Assembly: GCF_030532195.1 (NCBI RefSeq)
Contig: NZ_JAUNLP010000011.1
Coordinates: forward strand, 1-34,679
From: Corynebacterium sp.
GTDB lineage: Bacteria; Actinomycetota; Actinomycetes; Mycobacteriales; Mycobacteriaceae
Length of the DNA stretch: 34,679 nt
Reading direction: 5' to 3'
In this document: in pieces, positions 1 through 8,522 of the stretch
How the letters are laid out: each line of letters begins with the position of its first letter
Numbering within the stretch: the first letter of the stretch is position 1
Translations under genes and position numbers: made by a program
Notes under the pieces: generated by a model
The model's database searches: none
The model's input: the letters and a program-made list of their open reading frames with translations, nothing else
Told to the model about the DNA's origin: nothing

Positions 1-1
1 C

Positions 2-54
2 ATACCGGGACCAGCGACTATCCCCATTATCAGGGACACTCACAAGGTAACGGG
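2..54. repeat. 53-bp terminal inverted repeat, left copy
   Basis: The 53 bases are an exact reverse complement of 34627-34679 at the other end of the window, and similarity stops abruptly after base 54. Going outwards, both ends enter the same sequence. The likeliest reading is that the contig stops at two oppositely oriented copies of a dispersed repeat such as an insertion sequence end. No transposase is visible, so the family cannot be named. Confidence 0.85.
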
Positions 55-131
55 CGATGGGTGGCGACTGTGATGGGGCGGATGCTGGCGACCCTCCCCG
101 CGGAGCTCGCCGCGCCGCACTTTAGCGCTAG

Positions 132-983
132 TTAGAGTGCCTCCGATGCTTCGACCGCTAGCCCGCCGTCACTGGTCGGGAGCACCTCACCTTGTACTTG
201 GTAGACGTCTCGCAGCATGTCTTCGTTAATAACCTCGGCCGGAGACCCTGCATCCCTGACCTGACCATTCGTCAGAATTACCACGTGTTCGCAAAAGCGC
301 GCCGCCTGTCCCAGGTCATGCAGTGACATCACTACCGCGCAGGGCAATTCCCGCGCGCACTTTCTTACCTGTTCGAGAAGCGTCAATTGGTTATGCAGGT
401 CGAGTGCGCTGGTGGGCTCGTCGAGAAGCAACACTCTAGGTCGCCTGACCACCGCCTGCGCGAAACTCACCAACTGCCGTTGCCCACCGGATAGCTGCGA
501 CATCAAGCGCGAGGACAAGGCAACCAATCCAAGTTGTTCAATAGTGGCCTGCACTTCTGCCCGCACTGTGGATCCGACACGTAGTGCGGAAAAACCAGAA
601 AACGACTGTTGCCGGGCGAGGAGGACACTCTCGTACACGGTCAATGAGCTCAGCGGCGGAGGGTCCTGTGGCAAATACAGTGATCTTTCAGCACGTACTT
701 GCCCCGAGCAGTTTTCAAGGCCCGCCAAGCACCTCAGTAGTGTCGATTTGCCGGCGCCGTTGGGGCCAACCAACGCAGTCACGCTTCCCGTCGGAAGCGG
801 TCCAACGTCGACATTGTGCAGGACATGATGGCCGTCGTATGAGAAAGACAATCCTCGAGCGCTAAGGGCGGGAGACTCTGGAGGGGTGTTGCTGAGGGGT
901 TTACCGTCAGGCTTGCTGGAACTGAAGCAACGACCATAGCCAACTTCATTCCGAAAAGTGCTTCTTGCTTTTAACCAACCCAT
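132..983 (-). CDS. Siderophore/metallophore ABC importer, ATP-binding protein (FecE/FepC type)
   Basis: This 283-residue protein is the cytoplasmic ATPase expected to power the FecCD-type permease encoded just upstream. Walker A GPNGAGKST lies at about residues 73-81, the signature LSGGQ at 164-168, Walker B LLLDEP at 185-190 and the switch histidine in SLHD near 219. About 40 extra residues precede the ABC domain. The ATG overlaps the end of the permease gene by 13 bases and has a strong AGAGGAGG ribosome site 5 bases upstream, which supports this start despite the long N-terminus. It is the last gene of the metallophore operon. No terminator is obvious in the 80 bases between its stop and the terminal repeat. 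Substrate specificity cannot be read from the ATPase; iron-siderophore uptake is inferred from the neighbours. Confidence 0.92.
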   Translation of the reverse strand: MGWLKARSTFRNEVGYGRCFSSSKPDGKPLSNTPPESPALSARGLSFSYDGHHVLHNVDVGPLPTGSVTALVGPNGAGKSTLLRCLAGLENCSGQVRAERSLYLPQDPPPLSSLTVYESVLLARQQSFSGFSALRVGSTVRAEVQATIEQLGLVALSSRLMSQLSGGQRQLVSFAQAVVRRPRVLLLDEPTSALDLHNQLTLLEQVRKCARELPCAVVMSLHDLGQAARFCEHVVILTNGQVRDAGSPAEVINEDMLRDVYQVQGEVLPTSDGGLAVEASEAL

Positions 984-2119
984 ATTTTCCTCCTCTGGCC
1001 AGCGATAATCGCGACGAAAATGGGCACTCCCACAATTGCGGTGATAATGCCCACTGGAAGAATTACACCTGGTTGAATCAGCTTCGACACTGCCGATGCA
1101 GCAACCAGAAGCAGCGCCCCTGTCAGAGTCGAGGCAGTAAGAAAATACCGTTGGTCTTCGCCCACCAATAGGCGAGCAACGTGCGGACCGACCAGACCAA
1201 TGAACCCAATCGTCCCAGCCATCGTAACAGCGGTTGCCGCCATGAAGGATACCACAATGAGAGTCAGCGCCCGCAACCGATCAGTGTCTACGCCAAGAGC
1301 TTTTGCGCGGTCGTCGCCCATTCGAAACGCAGTCAGCGACCATGCATTGAAGTAAAAGAAGAGCAGCCCCATCACGAATATCACCGCGAGCAAAGCAATC
1401 TGCATCCAGTTGGAACGAGTAAGGCTGCCCATCGTCCAGAACACAACCTGTTCCAACTGCGTTTCCGAGGCAAGGTACTGCATCAGCGCCAGTAGAGCGT
1501 CGAAAAAGAATACAATCGCGATACCGAGGAGAATCATCCCCTCGACACCTGGCCCACGAAATCGGGAAAAGAGCAGGATTGCAATGCAGGCCAGCATCGC
1601 GAAAACCCACGCAGTCCCAGCCATCCCAAGAGCCGCACCGATTCCTTTTGAAGCGAAGCCTGTGACCGCAGCCAGGGCAGCACCGAATCCGGCCGCCGCT
1701 GACACACCCAAGGTGTACGGCTCGGCTAAGGGGTTTCCCAGAATCGTCTGCATCTGTGAGCCCGCCGCTGCCAGCGTCGCTCCGACGAGTACTGCAGTCA
1801 CGGTCATCGGAAGGCGGATGTCGAAAACGATTTGGTGGTCAATCGGCCGCGCGCCAGCCGGATGCGTCAGTGTGTACAAGACCTCACGGGCAGGCATGCT
1901 GCCGCCACCGAGCAGGAAGTCAGCAAGCGATGTCAAAGCCAGCACCACAGCTATCAGCGCGATTATCGCCCACTTCTTCCGCGCTGCGCGCTGGTACCAG
2001 TGGAATGTCGAATCCACCACCGCTCTATCAGCACAGTCTTCCTTCACCTCGCTACCGGCGACTCCGCTTTCCGACGCCGTTGCCAGAATTCCTTGTGGAG
2101 CTTGCATGTTAGAAATCAC
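971..2119 (-). CDS. Siderophore/metallophore ABC importer, FecCD-family permease
   Basis: This 382-residue polytopic membrane protein belongs to the BtuC/FecCD family, whose members work as homodimers or heterodimers. A hydrophilic N-terminus of about 50 residues precedes the hydrophobic helices. Family landmarks are the NPLAEPYTLGVSAAAG stretch and the GPHVARLLVGEDQR segment that contacts the ATPase. Only one permease gene is present, so a homodimer is expected. The start is a GTG at 2119 that overlaps the TGA of the binding-protein gene (GTGA), with GGGG five bases upstream. An ATG four codons later lacks a ribosome site. The tight overlaps on both sides indicate translational coupling with the binding protein and the ATPase. 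Confidence 0.93.
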   Translation of the reverse strand: MISNMQAPQGILATASESGVAGSEVKEDCADRAVVDSTFHWYQRAARKKWAIIALIAVVLALTSLADFLLGGGSMPAREVLYTLTHPAGARPIDHQIVFDIRLPMTVTAVLVGATLAAAGSQMQTILGNPLAEPYTLGVSAAAGFGAALAAVTGFASKGIGAALGMAGTAWVFAMLACIAILLFSRFRGPGVEGMILLGIAIVFFFDALLALMQYLASETQLEQVVFWTMGSLTRSNWMQIALLAVIFVMGLLFFYFNAWSLTAFRMGDDRAKALGVDTDRLRALTLIVVSFMAATAVTMAGTIGFIGLVGPHVARLLVGEDQRYFLTASTLTGALLLVAASAVSKLIQPGVILPVGIITAIVGVPIFVAIIAGQRRKIWVG

Positions 2120-3318
2120 TTCAGCCCCACCCAGAAGGTGCCGGAAGCCTCAATTGGTAGAAACCTATCGTGTAGGTCACGCACCTCTCGATCGGTATCA
2201 ATGTCACCGAATAAGCCTGGGTGCATGGCCTTTGCGAACATCTCAACCGCCAGGAAGTTATATGGCGAATCGTAGAAATGGTGCCATGCGACAAAAGTGC
2301 GATTGTTTTTCACCGCATCGACTTCACGCACGGCAGGCTGCTTACCAACGACATCATGAAGGGCCTTTTGCGCCCCTGGCTTCGATTCCGAGTAGCCCAG
2401 CGGTACGTAGGTTCCCTCCTTGACCGGAGTCTTACCCTGATCCCAGTCTGCGCCAGTAGCAATGATGACTTCGGGGTTCTTTCCGGCGAGGGCCTCTGGC
2501 GATACCTGCCCTTGCTTCGCGTTAATCATTTCATCACCAAGGTTTTGTCCACCGGCAAAATTCACAATCTGTGCCAAGTTAGACTTAGCGAAGGTCGAGC
2601 AGCAGTCGAAGTAACCAGGTGCGCGCCACAGGAAGGTCGGTGTCGGTGCTGGTTTCTTCTCGGCAAGGCGGTCAGCGACTTTGTTGACCTTCTTCTCGTA
2701 GTAGTTTATGAAGTCTTCCGCCTGCTTTTCACGCCCCAGCAGCTGTCCCATCATTCGGATGCTGGGCACTGTGTTTTTCATAGGATCAATGAAGTAATCG
2801 ATGGTCACCGTAGGCACGCCTGCCTTTTCTAATCCATCGACGATTCCAGCATCCTTAGCCGCGTCGAAGACCCCCGCATTGATGACGAACACATCGGGGC
2901 GGGACTCCAGCGCCTGTTCCAGCGACATAGTGTTGTTGTAGATTTCACCCGTGGTCGGGATGTCCTTGATTTTGGGGAACTTCTCGGCGTAGCGGTCGTA
3001 GGTGGCCTTGTCGTTTTCCTTCAGGTCCTCCGGCCAGGCGACGATTTTGTCAGTCGGATTGTCGGGGTTCAGCAGCGCCGTGGTGTAAAGCATTTTTTGC
3101 CCACCCATCAGGATTCGCTCAACATTCTGCGGGACTTTGACCTCGCGGCCTAGAGCATCGGTAACAGTACGTTTTTCACTGCCAGCGGATGCGTCTCCAT
3201 TTCCGCCTGAACACGCGGTCAATAACGCGAGGGCTAGGGCAAATAGTGCAGCCAATATAACTCGCACCGGAGTCTTCTGCTCCTGCAGGGTAGCAGCGAG
3301 AGTAGAATTGTTTTTCAT
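2116..3318 (-). CDS. Siderophore/metallophore-binding lipoprotein (FecB/FepB type, PF01497 family)
   Basis: This 400-residue exported lipoprotein is the extracytoplasmic receptor of the FecCD-type importer. The N-terminus has a basic region, a hydrophobic stretch (about residues 19-33) and the lipobox LLTAC, with Cys36 as the lipidation site. After a Gly/Ser linker come the features of a periplasmic-binding domain: the opening TDALGREVKVPQNVERIL and later NFAGGQNLGD and the SPEALAGKNPEVII segment. GGAAAG about 9 bases before the ATG is an acceptable ribosome site. A 79-base gap separates it from the MATE gene upstream. That gap has a weak 7-bp hairpin but no clear promoter or DtxR box, so co-transcription with sbnB-y4yA-sbnA-MATE is likely. 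Its ligand is unknown; the adjacent sbn genes suggest a diaminopropionate-derived metallophore. Confidence 0.92.
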   Translation of the reverse strand: MKNNSTLAATLQEQKTPVRVILAALFALALALLTACSGGNGDASAGSEKRTVTDALGREVKVPQNVERILMGGQKMLYTTALLNPDNPTDKIVAWPEDLKENDKATYDRYAEKFPKIKDIPTTGEIYNNTMSLEQALESRPDVFVINAGVFDAAKDAGIVDGLEKAGVPTVTIDYFIDPMKNTVPSIRMMGQLLGREKQAEDFINYYEKKVNKVADRLAEKKPAPTPTFLWRAPGYFDCCSTFAKSNLAQIVNFAGGQNLGDEMINAKQGQVSPEALAGKNPEVIIATGADWDQGKTPVKEGTYVPLGYSESKPGAQKALHDVVGKQPAVREVDAVKNNRTFVAWHHFYDSPYNFLAVEMFAKAMHPGLFGDIDTDREVRDLHDRFLPIEASGTFWVGLK

Positions 3319-3397
3319 CTCGATTCTTTCCGAAGCGAAGTAGACCAGCGTCGTCTTCGCTCCTGTTTCACGGGATTCTTAGAATTGGGTATTCGGA

Positions 3398-4798
3398 TTA
3401 GGAGTTAACTTGGTGAAGTTCAAGGTGGCGTCGGAAAGCGCGGTAGAGCAGACAGGCTGTTGTTGAAAACCCGAGGATAAGCCCTGTCCACACGCCGTAA
3501 CCCTCCCATCTCATTCCGAGGCCAAGAATCAGGAGAGCTGGAACACCGACGCCCCAGTAACCCCACAGCGTCGCGTTGAGACCAGACTTCGTATCGCGCA
3601 GTCCGCGCAAGATGCCCACCAGCACGTTCTGGAATCCTTTAGCGAACTGCTGTAGTACGGCGAGACACAACAAGATTGTCGCTATATGGCGCGCATCGGG
3701 ATTGACACCCACGCTGAAATCAGTAAGGAACAGTCCAACGACGTACTTGCCCAGCAACAACCAGAGCAAACCGACGACGGTGAGATAAATGCCCACAGCG
3801 AGGAAAACTCGTCGTGAAACCTGCTTGACTGCCTCGGCGCCATCGGCTAATGCACGGCTAACCAGTATGGATCCGCCGTGTGAGAAGCCGATACAGACTT
3901 GGTAGACGATATAAGCGAGTTGGTTAACAACGGTGTGCGCCGCCAGCATGACCGGACTGACAAGTCCCATCACGATTCCGGCGATAGTGGTAATTGCAGC
4001 TTCGGAGCCGTAGGTCAGCGACACTGGAACACCAAGCCGGACAATCTGCCGCATGCATGTCACGTCACCACGCTGCGGGACAACGGCAAAGAATGGCCAC
4101 AGATGCTGATCTCTCCAGAGAAAACCGGCGAAAGAAAGGAAGGTGAAGATCTGAACGCAAGTCGTAGATAGACCAATACCCGCTAGTCCCCACACAGCTC
4201 CCCAACCGTTTTTGCTGACCGCCCATAAAAACAAAGCATTGAGCACAGCGTTGACGGCAATCGAAGCTAGCGTGACTACTAGCAGCGAGCCTGGACGACG
4301 CATTCCGACTGCAAACTGCCGCTGGACATTCAGCCAAATCATCGGGAGCAAACCGGGGGCTAGAGCCACTGTCATTGCAAAGGCGAACCAGGCGACGTGG
4401 TCATCAATCGGCATGACAAGCGCCAACGCTCCAAGGGAAACAACTACAAGACCACCGATGACCGCGGTCACTGTACCCACAGTCATGCAGCTGCGCACGA
4501 CTTGCCGAATTCGTGCAGCTGCCGCTTCGTCACCAGTCTTTTCCCACTCTGACGCAGCCTCAGCTACGAGATTGCCTCCAGCAGTCACCATTCCAACACA
4601 CATGGTCCGAATCTGGTTATAAAACTGCATTGCTAGGCCACCGCCGGCAATCGCAACTACCCCAAGGCTTTGCAGCATCAATACATCGGTAGTGGTGAGT
4701 GCGACCGTCGCCAGCTGCACGCCCGCGATAGGTAGCGCGAGCAAATAGACATCTCGGTAGGACACGGACGTTCGACTTGTTTGAACCGTGGCAGTCAT
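3398..4798 (-). CDS. MATE-family efflux transporter, candidate metallophore exporter
   Basis: This 466-residue integral membrane protein has the two-half, about 12-helix pattern of NorM/DinF-type MATE transporters, which export organic molecules using Na+ or H+ gradients. Family-like segments include LALPIAGVQLATVALTTTDVLMLQSLG near the N-terminus and RLGVPVSLTYGSEAAITT at the start of the second half. The reading frame extends 37 codons further upstream, but the ATG at 4798 overlaps the TGA of sbnA in an ATGA coupling, so that start is preferred. It occupies the position that an MFS exporter (SbnD) fills in staphyloferrin B clusters. I infer that it secretes the product of sbnA/sbnB/y4yA. 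A general multidrug role cannot be excluded. Confidence 0.88.
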   Translation of the reverse strand: MTATVQTSRTSVSYRDVYLLALPIAGVQLATVALTTTDVLMLQSLGVVAIAGGGLAMQFYNQIRTMCVGMVTAGGNLVAEAASEWEKTGDEAAAARIRQVVRSCMTVGTVTAVIGGLVVVSLGALALVMPIDDHVAWFAFAMTVALAPGLLPMIWLNVQRQFAVGMRRPGSLLVVTLASIAVNAVLNALFLWAVSKNGWGAVWGLAGIGLSTTCVQIFTFLSFAGFLWRDQHLWPFFAVVPQRGDVTCMRQIVRLGVPVSLTYGSEAAITTIAGIVMGLVSPVMLAAHTVVNQLAYIVYQVCIGFSHGGSILVSRALADGAEAVKQVSRRVFLAVGIYLTVVGLLWLLLGKYVVGLFLTDFSVGVNPDARHIATILLCLAVLQQFAKGFQNVLVGILRGLRDTKSGLNATLWGYWGVGVPALLILGLGMRWEGYGVWTGLILGFSTTACLLYRAFRRHLELHQVNS

Positions 4799-5841
4799 AC
4801 GGCTACCTCGACTGGTTTTACAATCGAGTGGGAATCTCCATAGGCCCGAAGTATGCGCGAGACTTGACGCTCCATTATTTCCGAGTACACGTGGTTGTTT
4901 CTCAACCATTCAGTATTAAAAATCGTGTCCAGATACTTTTCACCGGCATCGCAAACAATGACAACCATGGTTGTACCAGTGGGAAGTTCTTGCAACCGAC
5001 GCAAACCTTCATAAATGGCTGCTCCTGCTGTTCCGCCGACTAATATCCCACATTCCCTCGCTAAGACTCTGGCCGTTGCAAATGCCTTCACATCATCGAC
5101 CTTTACACCCCGGTCAATTAGGTCATATCGGATATTTGCGCCGACTTTGAACCCGGACGGAGCACCAGCGCCAGACTGCTTATACGGACCTGACGGCCCA
5201 CCGAAGATGATGGAGCCCTCCGGTTCTACCGCTATCGATTCGGCCGCATGTCCCAGGGTCCGCAGGCGACGAGTAGTGCCGCACAGAGTTCCACCTGTGC
5301 CGATTGCTGCCACAATGACATCGATTCCGCTTGTCACCTGTTCATCGAGCTCTGCAGCCAATTGGGCGTATCCAGCTGGATTGTTTGGGTTATTGTGCTG
5401 ATCCGGCCACCAGGCATTTGAGTCTTCGGAAACGATTGACTCCGCTTTCGCTCTCCTCAGGCTGGTTGACGGAACATCGGCGCACTTCTCACCGACAAAG
5501 ATCAAATCCGCCCCAAGGGCTTGCATTGATCGCAATTTATTTTTGGCCGCGTGATGATCAACAATCGCAGTAAATTTATAACCGCGTTGTGAAGCAACGA
5601 ATGCAAGACCTAAACCCGTATTCCCACTGGTTGGTTCGACGATTCTCCCGCCTGGTTTGAGCTCACCAGACTCTTCTGCAGCAGTAATCATTTCCAATGC
5701 CATCCGAACCTTGACGCTTCCTGTTGGATTCAGACATTCCATCTTCAACAAAAGTCGACTTCCCGAACCAGTAGTGCACAGTTCAAGAATTGGGGTGTTG
5801 CCGATAAGATCGCAGCTTCGACCACAATATGTGCGACACAT
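4795..5841 (-). CDS. sbnA: SbnA-like PLP-dependent 2,3-diaminopropionate synthase (cysteine synthase fold)
   Basis: This is a fold-type II PLP enzyme of the cysteine synthase family. Characterised SbnA condenses O-phospho-L-serine with L-glutamate to ACEGA, the precursor from which SbnB releases L-2,3-diaminopropionate. Counting from Met13 of the open frame, the PLP lysine is probably K44 in NPTGSVKVR, TSGNTG (71-76) is the substrate loop and GTGGT (181-185) binds the PLP phosphate. I prefer this ATG (348 residues) because AAAAGG lies six bases upstream. An in-frame ATG at 5877 would add 12 residues but has only a weak ribosome site. The gene follows y4yA by about 20-60 bases and overlaps the MATE gene by four. 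The presence of SbnB in the same operon favours SbnA over a housekeeping cysteine synthase. Confidence 0.86.
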   Translation of the reverse strand: MCRTYCGRSCDLIGNTPILELCTTGSGSRLLLKMECLNPTGSVKVRMALEMITAAEESGELKPGGRIVEPTSGNTGLGLAFVASQRGYKFTAIVDHHAAKNKLRSMQALGADLIFVGEKCADVPSTSLRRAKAESIVSEDSNAWWPDQHNNPNNPAGYAQLAAELDEQVTSGIDVIVAAIGTGGTLCGTTRRLRTLGHAAESIAVEPEGSIIFGGPSGPYKQSGAGAPSGFKVGANIRYDLIDRGVKVDDVKAFATARVLARECGILVGGTAGAAIYEGLRRLQELPTGTTMVVIVCDAGEKYLDTIFNTEWLRNNHVYSEIMERQVSRILRAYGDSHSIVKPVEVAV

Positions 5842-5898
5842 GTTTAACCTTTTCTTCTCATAAGGTTTCGTGATCATACTAATTTCTCAAGTAACTAC

Positions 5899-7377
5899 TT
5901 AAATCAATTCTCTATAAAATGGCCTATCAATTTTGGGAAGATTCCCCACCCCTTCCCACACAAATCTTTCTGGAAGACGAATTTGATGGAAACTACTTTC
6001 ATTTTTGTCCATCTGATAACCAGCGGTGTTGTGATACACCAACAAGTCACCGATACGAGGCACCCGCTCGATTTGCACCTTCCGCCAGGTGAGCATGTCA
6101 TATTCCATGCAGCTGGCTCCTCCAACACACATGGCGAGTGGTCCACAGCTAGCACCGTCCACAGCATTCACATCAGTCTTAGAATTGTCTTCAGCAATAG
6201 ATCCTGGACTCCCCCACAAGGTCATATCAGGAAGGAATTCGCTGCCTTTCCACTGTTCGGAAAGACTCATACTTAATCCCGCGACAGTGACGATGAAATA
6301 GTCTGCTCGACGTTTAACCCCCTGCACCGGAAATACACTTAACCCACAACCGTCTAGTACGGATCGACCAGGCTCAATTGCAAGGCGAAACTGCCCGTCC
6401 CGTAAACGTTTCGCCAGTGACACACCTGAACCTCTCCCCTCGGTAGCTTTTACACCAGAGAGAATTTCATCGAGCATTTCCGGACCATTTTTATCTTGTC
6501 CACCGTAGGGATAAACGCTTTCAGGATTACGACCCGCGTGAAAATAATCCTTTTTATCTTTCACATCCAGCACCGTCGACGAAAAGGATTCCCACTGAGC
6601 TGATGAACAATATTGGATGGAGAACCCACCACCAATGTCCAGAATTTCAGCCGTCCATCCATGTCTGCGAAGCGTCTGTAGATAATCTAACGCCGCATGA
6701 GACTGACGAATTCGTTGGCTGGCACTATAACCATTTAAGTGGAATGTCACGCCACGGCAATCAAATTTCAACTGTGATTCCTCGCGCAATTGTGCTAATA
6801 TTTCATCCCACTGAGCACATGTAGCACCAAAGCGGCTTTCCGGTTGTTCATCGGGCAGCAACCGAAGTAAGACTTGAACGTTACAAATACCCAGGCAATG
6901 CGCTAACGAGTTGATCCGCAATAGTTCACTGGGAGAATCTGCTGAGATTAGAATTTGCTGGCGGAGCGCCAGCGTCAGCAATGCTTCCGATTTCTCGGCT
7001 CCAGTCAGAATTAAATCTTCCGCTCTAATACCCGCACCGAGCGCACCGGTCAACTCTTCCCCGCTGGCTACATCTACACAATGACCCGCTTCAGCGACAA
7101 CGGGAAGCCAGCAATCGGATTTATTAGCCTTTCGTGCAAAATAGATATATGACTTGATTCCATGTCTCTTACACACCATTTCGAAGGCATTGAGATTATC
7201 GCGAAATACTTTCGGATTCAGAACATGAAATGCGCCCGATGCAAGTACAGCCATCCGATATAGTTCTGGCAACTTCGCCCCCTGAGCAAAAAGGAGCTCA
7301 TCTTCCCAAGTTTTTCTGATTGGCGGCAGTGCAGATGCAATCGAGGGCAATGTCGAGGTTGAGTTTTGCAAGTTCAT
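5899..7377 (-). CDS. Y4yA-family PLP-dependent decarboxylase-like enzyme
   Basis: This 492-residue protein has the alanine-racemase/ornithine-DAP decarboxylase fold (fold-type III PLP). The PLP lysine is probably K83 in YFARKANKS. HLNGYS (213-218) and the glycine-rich DIGGGF (247-252) and EPGRS (335-339) contact the cofactor. The C-terminal domain has GPLAMCVGGASCMEYD (412-427), which supplies the active-site Cys, and NTAGYQMDKNESSFH (450-464). These match what I know of the Y4yA group, found beside SbnA-like enzymes and NIS siderophore synthetases in rhizobia; SbnH plays a comparable role in staphyloferrin B. The frame runs 37 codons further upstream into sbnB, but the ATG at 7377 has AGGGG five bases before it. 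The substrate is unknown: diaminopropionate or a conjugate of it is the obvious candidate. Confidence 0.82.
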   Translation of the reverse strand: MNLQNSTSTLPSIASALPPIRKTWEDELLFAQGAKLPELYRMAVLASGAFHVLNPKVFRDNLNAFEMVCKRHGIKSYIYFARKANKSDCWLPVVAEAGHCVDVASGEELTGALGAGIRAEDLILTGAEKSEALLTLALRQQILISADSPSELLRINSLAHCLGICNVQVLLRLLPDEQPESRFGATCAQWDEILAQLREESQLKFDCRGVTFHLNGYSASQRIRQSHAALDYLQTLRRHGWTAEILDIGGGFSIQYCSSAQWESFSSTVLDVKDKKDYFHAGRNPESVYPYGGQDKNGPEMLDEILSGVKATEGRGSGVSLAKRLRDGQFRLAIEPGRSVLDGCGLSVFPVQGVKRRADYFIVTVAGLSMSLSEQWKGSEFLPDMTLWGSPGSIAEDNSKTDVNAVDGASCGPLAMCVGGASCMEYDMLTWRKVQIERVPRIGDLLVYHNTAGYQMDKNESSFHQIRLPERFVWEGVGNLPKIDRPFYRELI

Positions 7378-7432
7378 TAACGCCCCTGTTTCCCCTGCAT
7401 AGAACCCTTTCCCATAATTTGCCAATTGCTTA

Positions 7433-8431
7433 CTACGACCACAGCGGCACCTCTGTTCCCCGCCCTGCAGCGAATGCACGTACGGCAAGTTCCTGCGCGA
7501 TAGGAATGTCCGTAATAATCATGCCAGTTGAAAATGCGAAGATACGTTCGTTCTCACTTGTCCTGCTCTGCGCTTTTCCTGTCAGTATTTCTGGAACCGT
7601 CGCATCTAGCGAAACTCGTTTGTCTTGAAGTAGTCGCTGTCCCACCAACTCAAATTGACCTGCACTGGTAGCGACAACTCTGTCTGCAGCTGCTACAGCA
7701 CCATCAGCTACCCCTTTAGAAGCAACAGAAATGAGCACTCCACCTTCAGGAATCCATTCGGTTTGGATTGGCGGATGCCAGGCACGGCCTGAGGAAACTA
7801 CCGTGATATCGCTGTCTTGAACCGCAGATTTAACAGATTCATCATCCTGTTCGACCAATTCGATTTCACGGTTTGGAAACCATTGGTGGAACACTTCCTT
7901 GCACTTTCTTAGTCCACCGGCGTGGGTTCCATGCAAGCGAAGTGTCTTAAGGCTCGGGACTGCGGTAAGTAGGTACGGAAGTGTATTCACTGCTTGAATT
8001 CCGGTCCCAAAAACCGTCGCAGTCCTCGGTTCAGGTCCAGCACATTCCCGTGCTATCAACGCTGTCGTAGCAGGAGTTCTAGAAGCGCCGACCTTTTGAC
8101 AATCCATGAGGACATACGGCATCCCATTTTCGTCGTCATACAGACTGATGGTGGTGTAGTACTTGTCCGGATTATCACTTCCGTACCGGTACGACGTCTT
8201 ATACCCAACAAGATCTCGGTTCGCATCAAAACCGAGCATTGAAAACGCGATTGAGTCCCGGCTTTCCACTGGCAAGTCAATCATCATCTTTGTCGGGCAC
8301 TCAGACACACCCGTTTCTAGCGCAAGAAACCCATCTTCTACTGCACGGATGACTAGTGATGGCTCAAGATTTATATCTTCCATATCCGATCGAGTCAAAA
8401 TCCTGAGCCGAGGGGATTTTGGATTATTCAT
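7433..8431 (-). CDS. sbnB: SbnB-like N-((2S)-2-amino-2-carboxyethyl)-L-glutamate dehydrogenase (ornithine cyclodeaminase family)
   Basis: This 332-residue protein belongs to the ornithine cyclodeaminase/mu-crystallin family. The dinucleotide-binding motif VFGTGIQAVNTL sits at about 140-151, preceded by the substrate-binding RTPATTAL (118-125). Characterised SbnB oxidises ACEGA with NAD+ to give L-2,3-diaminopropionate and 2-oxoglutarate. The family also holds ornithine cyclodeaminases and alanine dehydrogenases; co-occurrence with an SbnA-like enzyme two genes downstream is the reason for the SbnB call. It is the first gene of the operon. The start has AGGA six bases upstream, and 73 bases upstream lies a DtxR-box-like palindrome, so iron repression is likely. 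The gene and its two followers look AT-richer than the flanking genes, suggesting acquisition by transfer. Confidence 0.86.
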   Translation of the reverse strand: MNNPKSPRLRILTRSDMEDINLEPSLVIRAVEDGFLALETGVSECPTKMMIDLPVESRDSIAFSMLGFDANRDLVGYKTSYRYGSDNPDKYYTTISLYDDENGMPYVLMDCQKVGASRTPATTALIARECAGPEPRTATVFGTGIQAVNTLPYLLTAVPSLKTLRLHGTHAGGLRKCKEVFHQWFPNREIELVEQDDESVKSAVQDSDITVVSSGRAWHPPIQTEWIPEGGVLISVASKGVADGAVAAADRVVATSAGQFELVGQRLLQDKRVSLDATVPEILTGKAQSRTSENERIFAFSTGMIITDIPIAQELAVRAFAAGRGTEVPLWS

Positions 8432-8487
8432 ATTACGTCCTGAAATAAGGGGATTTTATGACCATCTAAGTAGATAGCCATAAATGA

Positions 8488-8516
8488 GTATATGCTACCC
8501 ATAACAGGTTTGGCTA
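8488..8516 (-). promoter_or_regulatory. Probable sbnB operon promoter
   Basis: Reading the minus strand, TAGCCA (8511-8516) and TATACT (8488-8493) are separated by 18 bases, a fair sigma-70-type pair. The -10 lies about 56 bases before the sbnB ATG. The surrounding 119-base gap is AT-rich and separates this operon from the end of the upstream ABC operon. Confidence 0.55.
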
Positions 8517-8522
8517 CCCTTA
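8504..8522. promoter_or_regulatory. Candidate DtxR box in the sbnB promoter
   Basis: The 19 bases ACAGGTTTGGCTACCCTTA match the corynebacterial DtxR consensus TTAGGTTAGGCTAACCTAA at 14 of 19 positions, including the central GGCTA. On the minus strand the site overlaps a possible -35 (TAGCCA) set 18 bases from a good -10 (TATACT, 8488-8493). Repressor binding there would block transcription of sbnB-y4yA-sbnA-MATE-fecBCE under iron-replete conditions. Regulation by DtxR is an inference from sequence. Confidence 0.7.

Noticed and set aside
1..135. Open plus-strand frame of 44 codons ending in TAG at 133-135, possibly the tail of a gene cut by the window edge.
   Set aside because: Codon choice is plausible, but the first 54 bases belong to the terminal repeat, and in the other copy the same frame hits TAG immediately after the repeat. 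I recognise no domain in it.
412..828. Long antisense frames opposite the ABC, UvrA, SDR and rml genes.
   Set aside because: They mirror strongly recognisable genes, lack ribosome sites and give unstructured Arg/Ser/Pro-rich products.
3319..3420. Possible DtxR box (TTAGGAGTTAAC) and a 7-bp hairpin (AGCGAAG/CTTCGCT) before the FecB-type gene.
   Set aside because: Only the first five bases fit the DtxR consensus and the hairpin has a 14-base loop and no T-run.
4799..4909. N-terminal extension of the MATE transporter.
   Set aside because: It lies inside sbnA, is hydrophilic and unlike MATE proteins, and the ATGA overlap supplies a better start.
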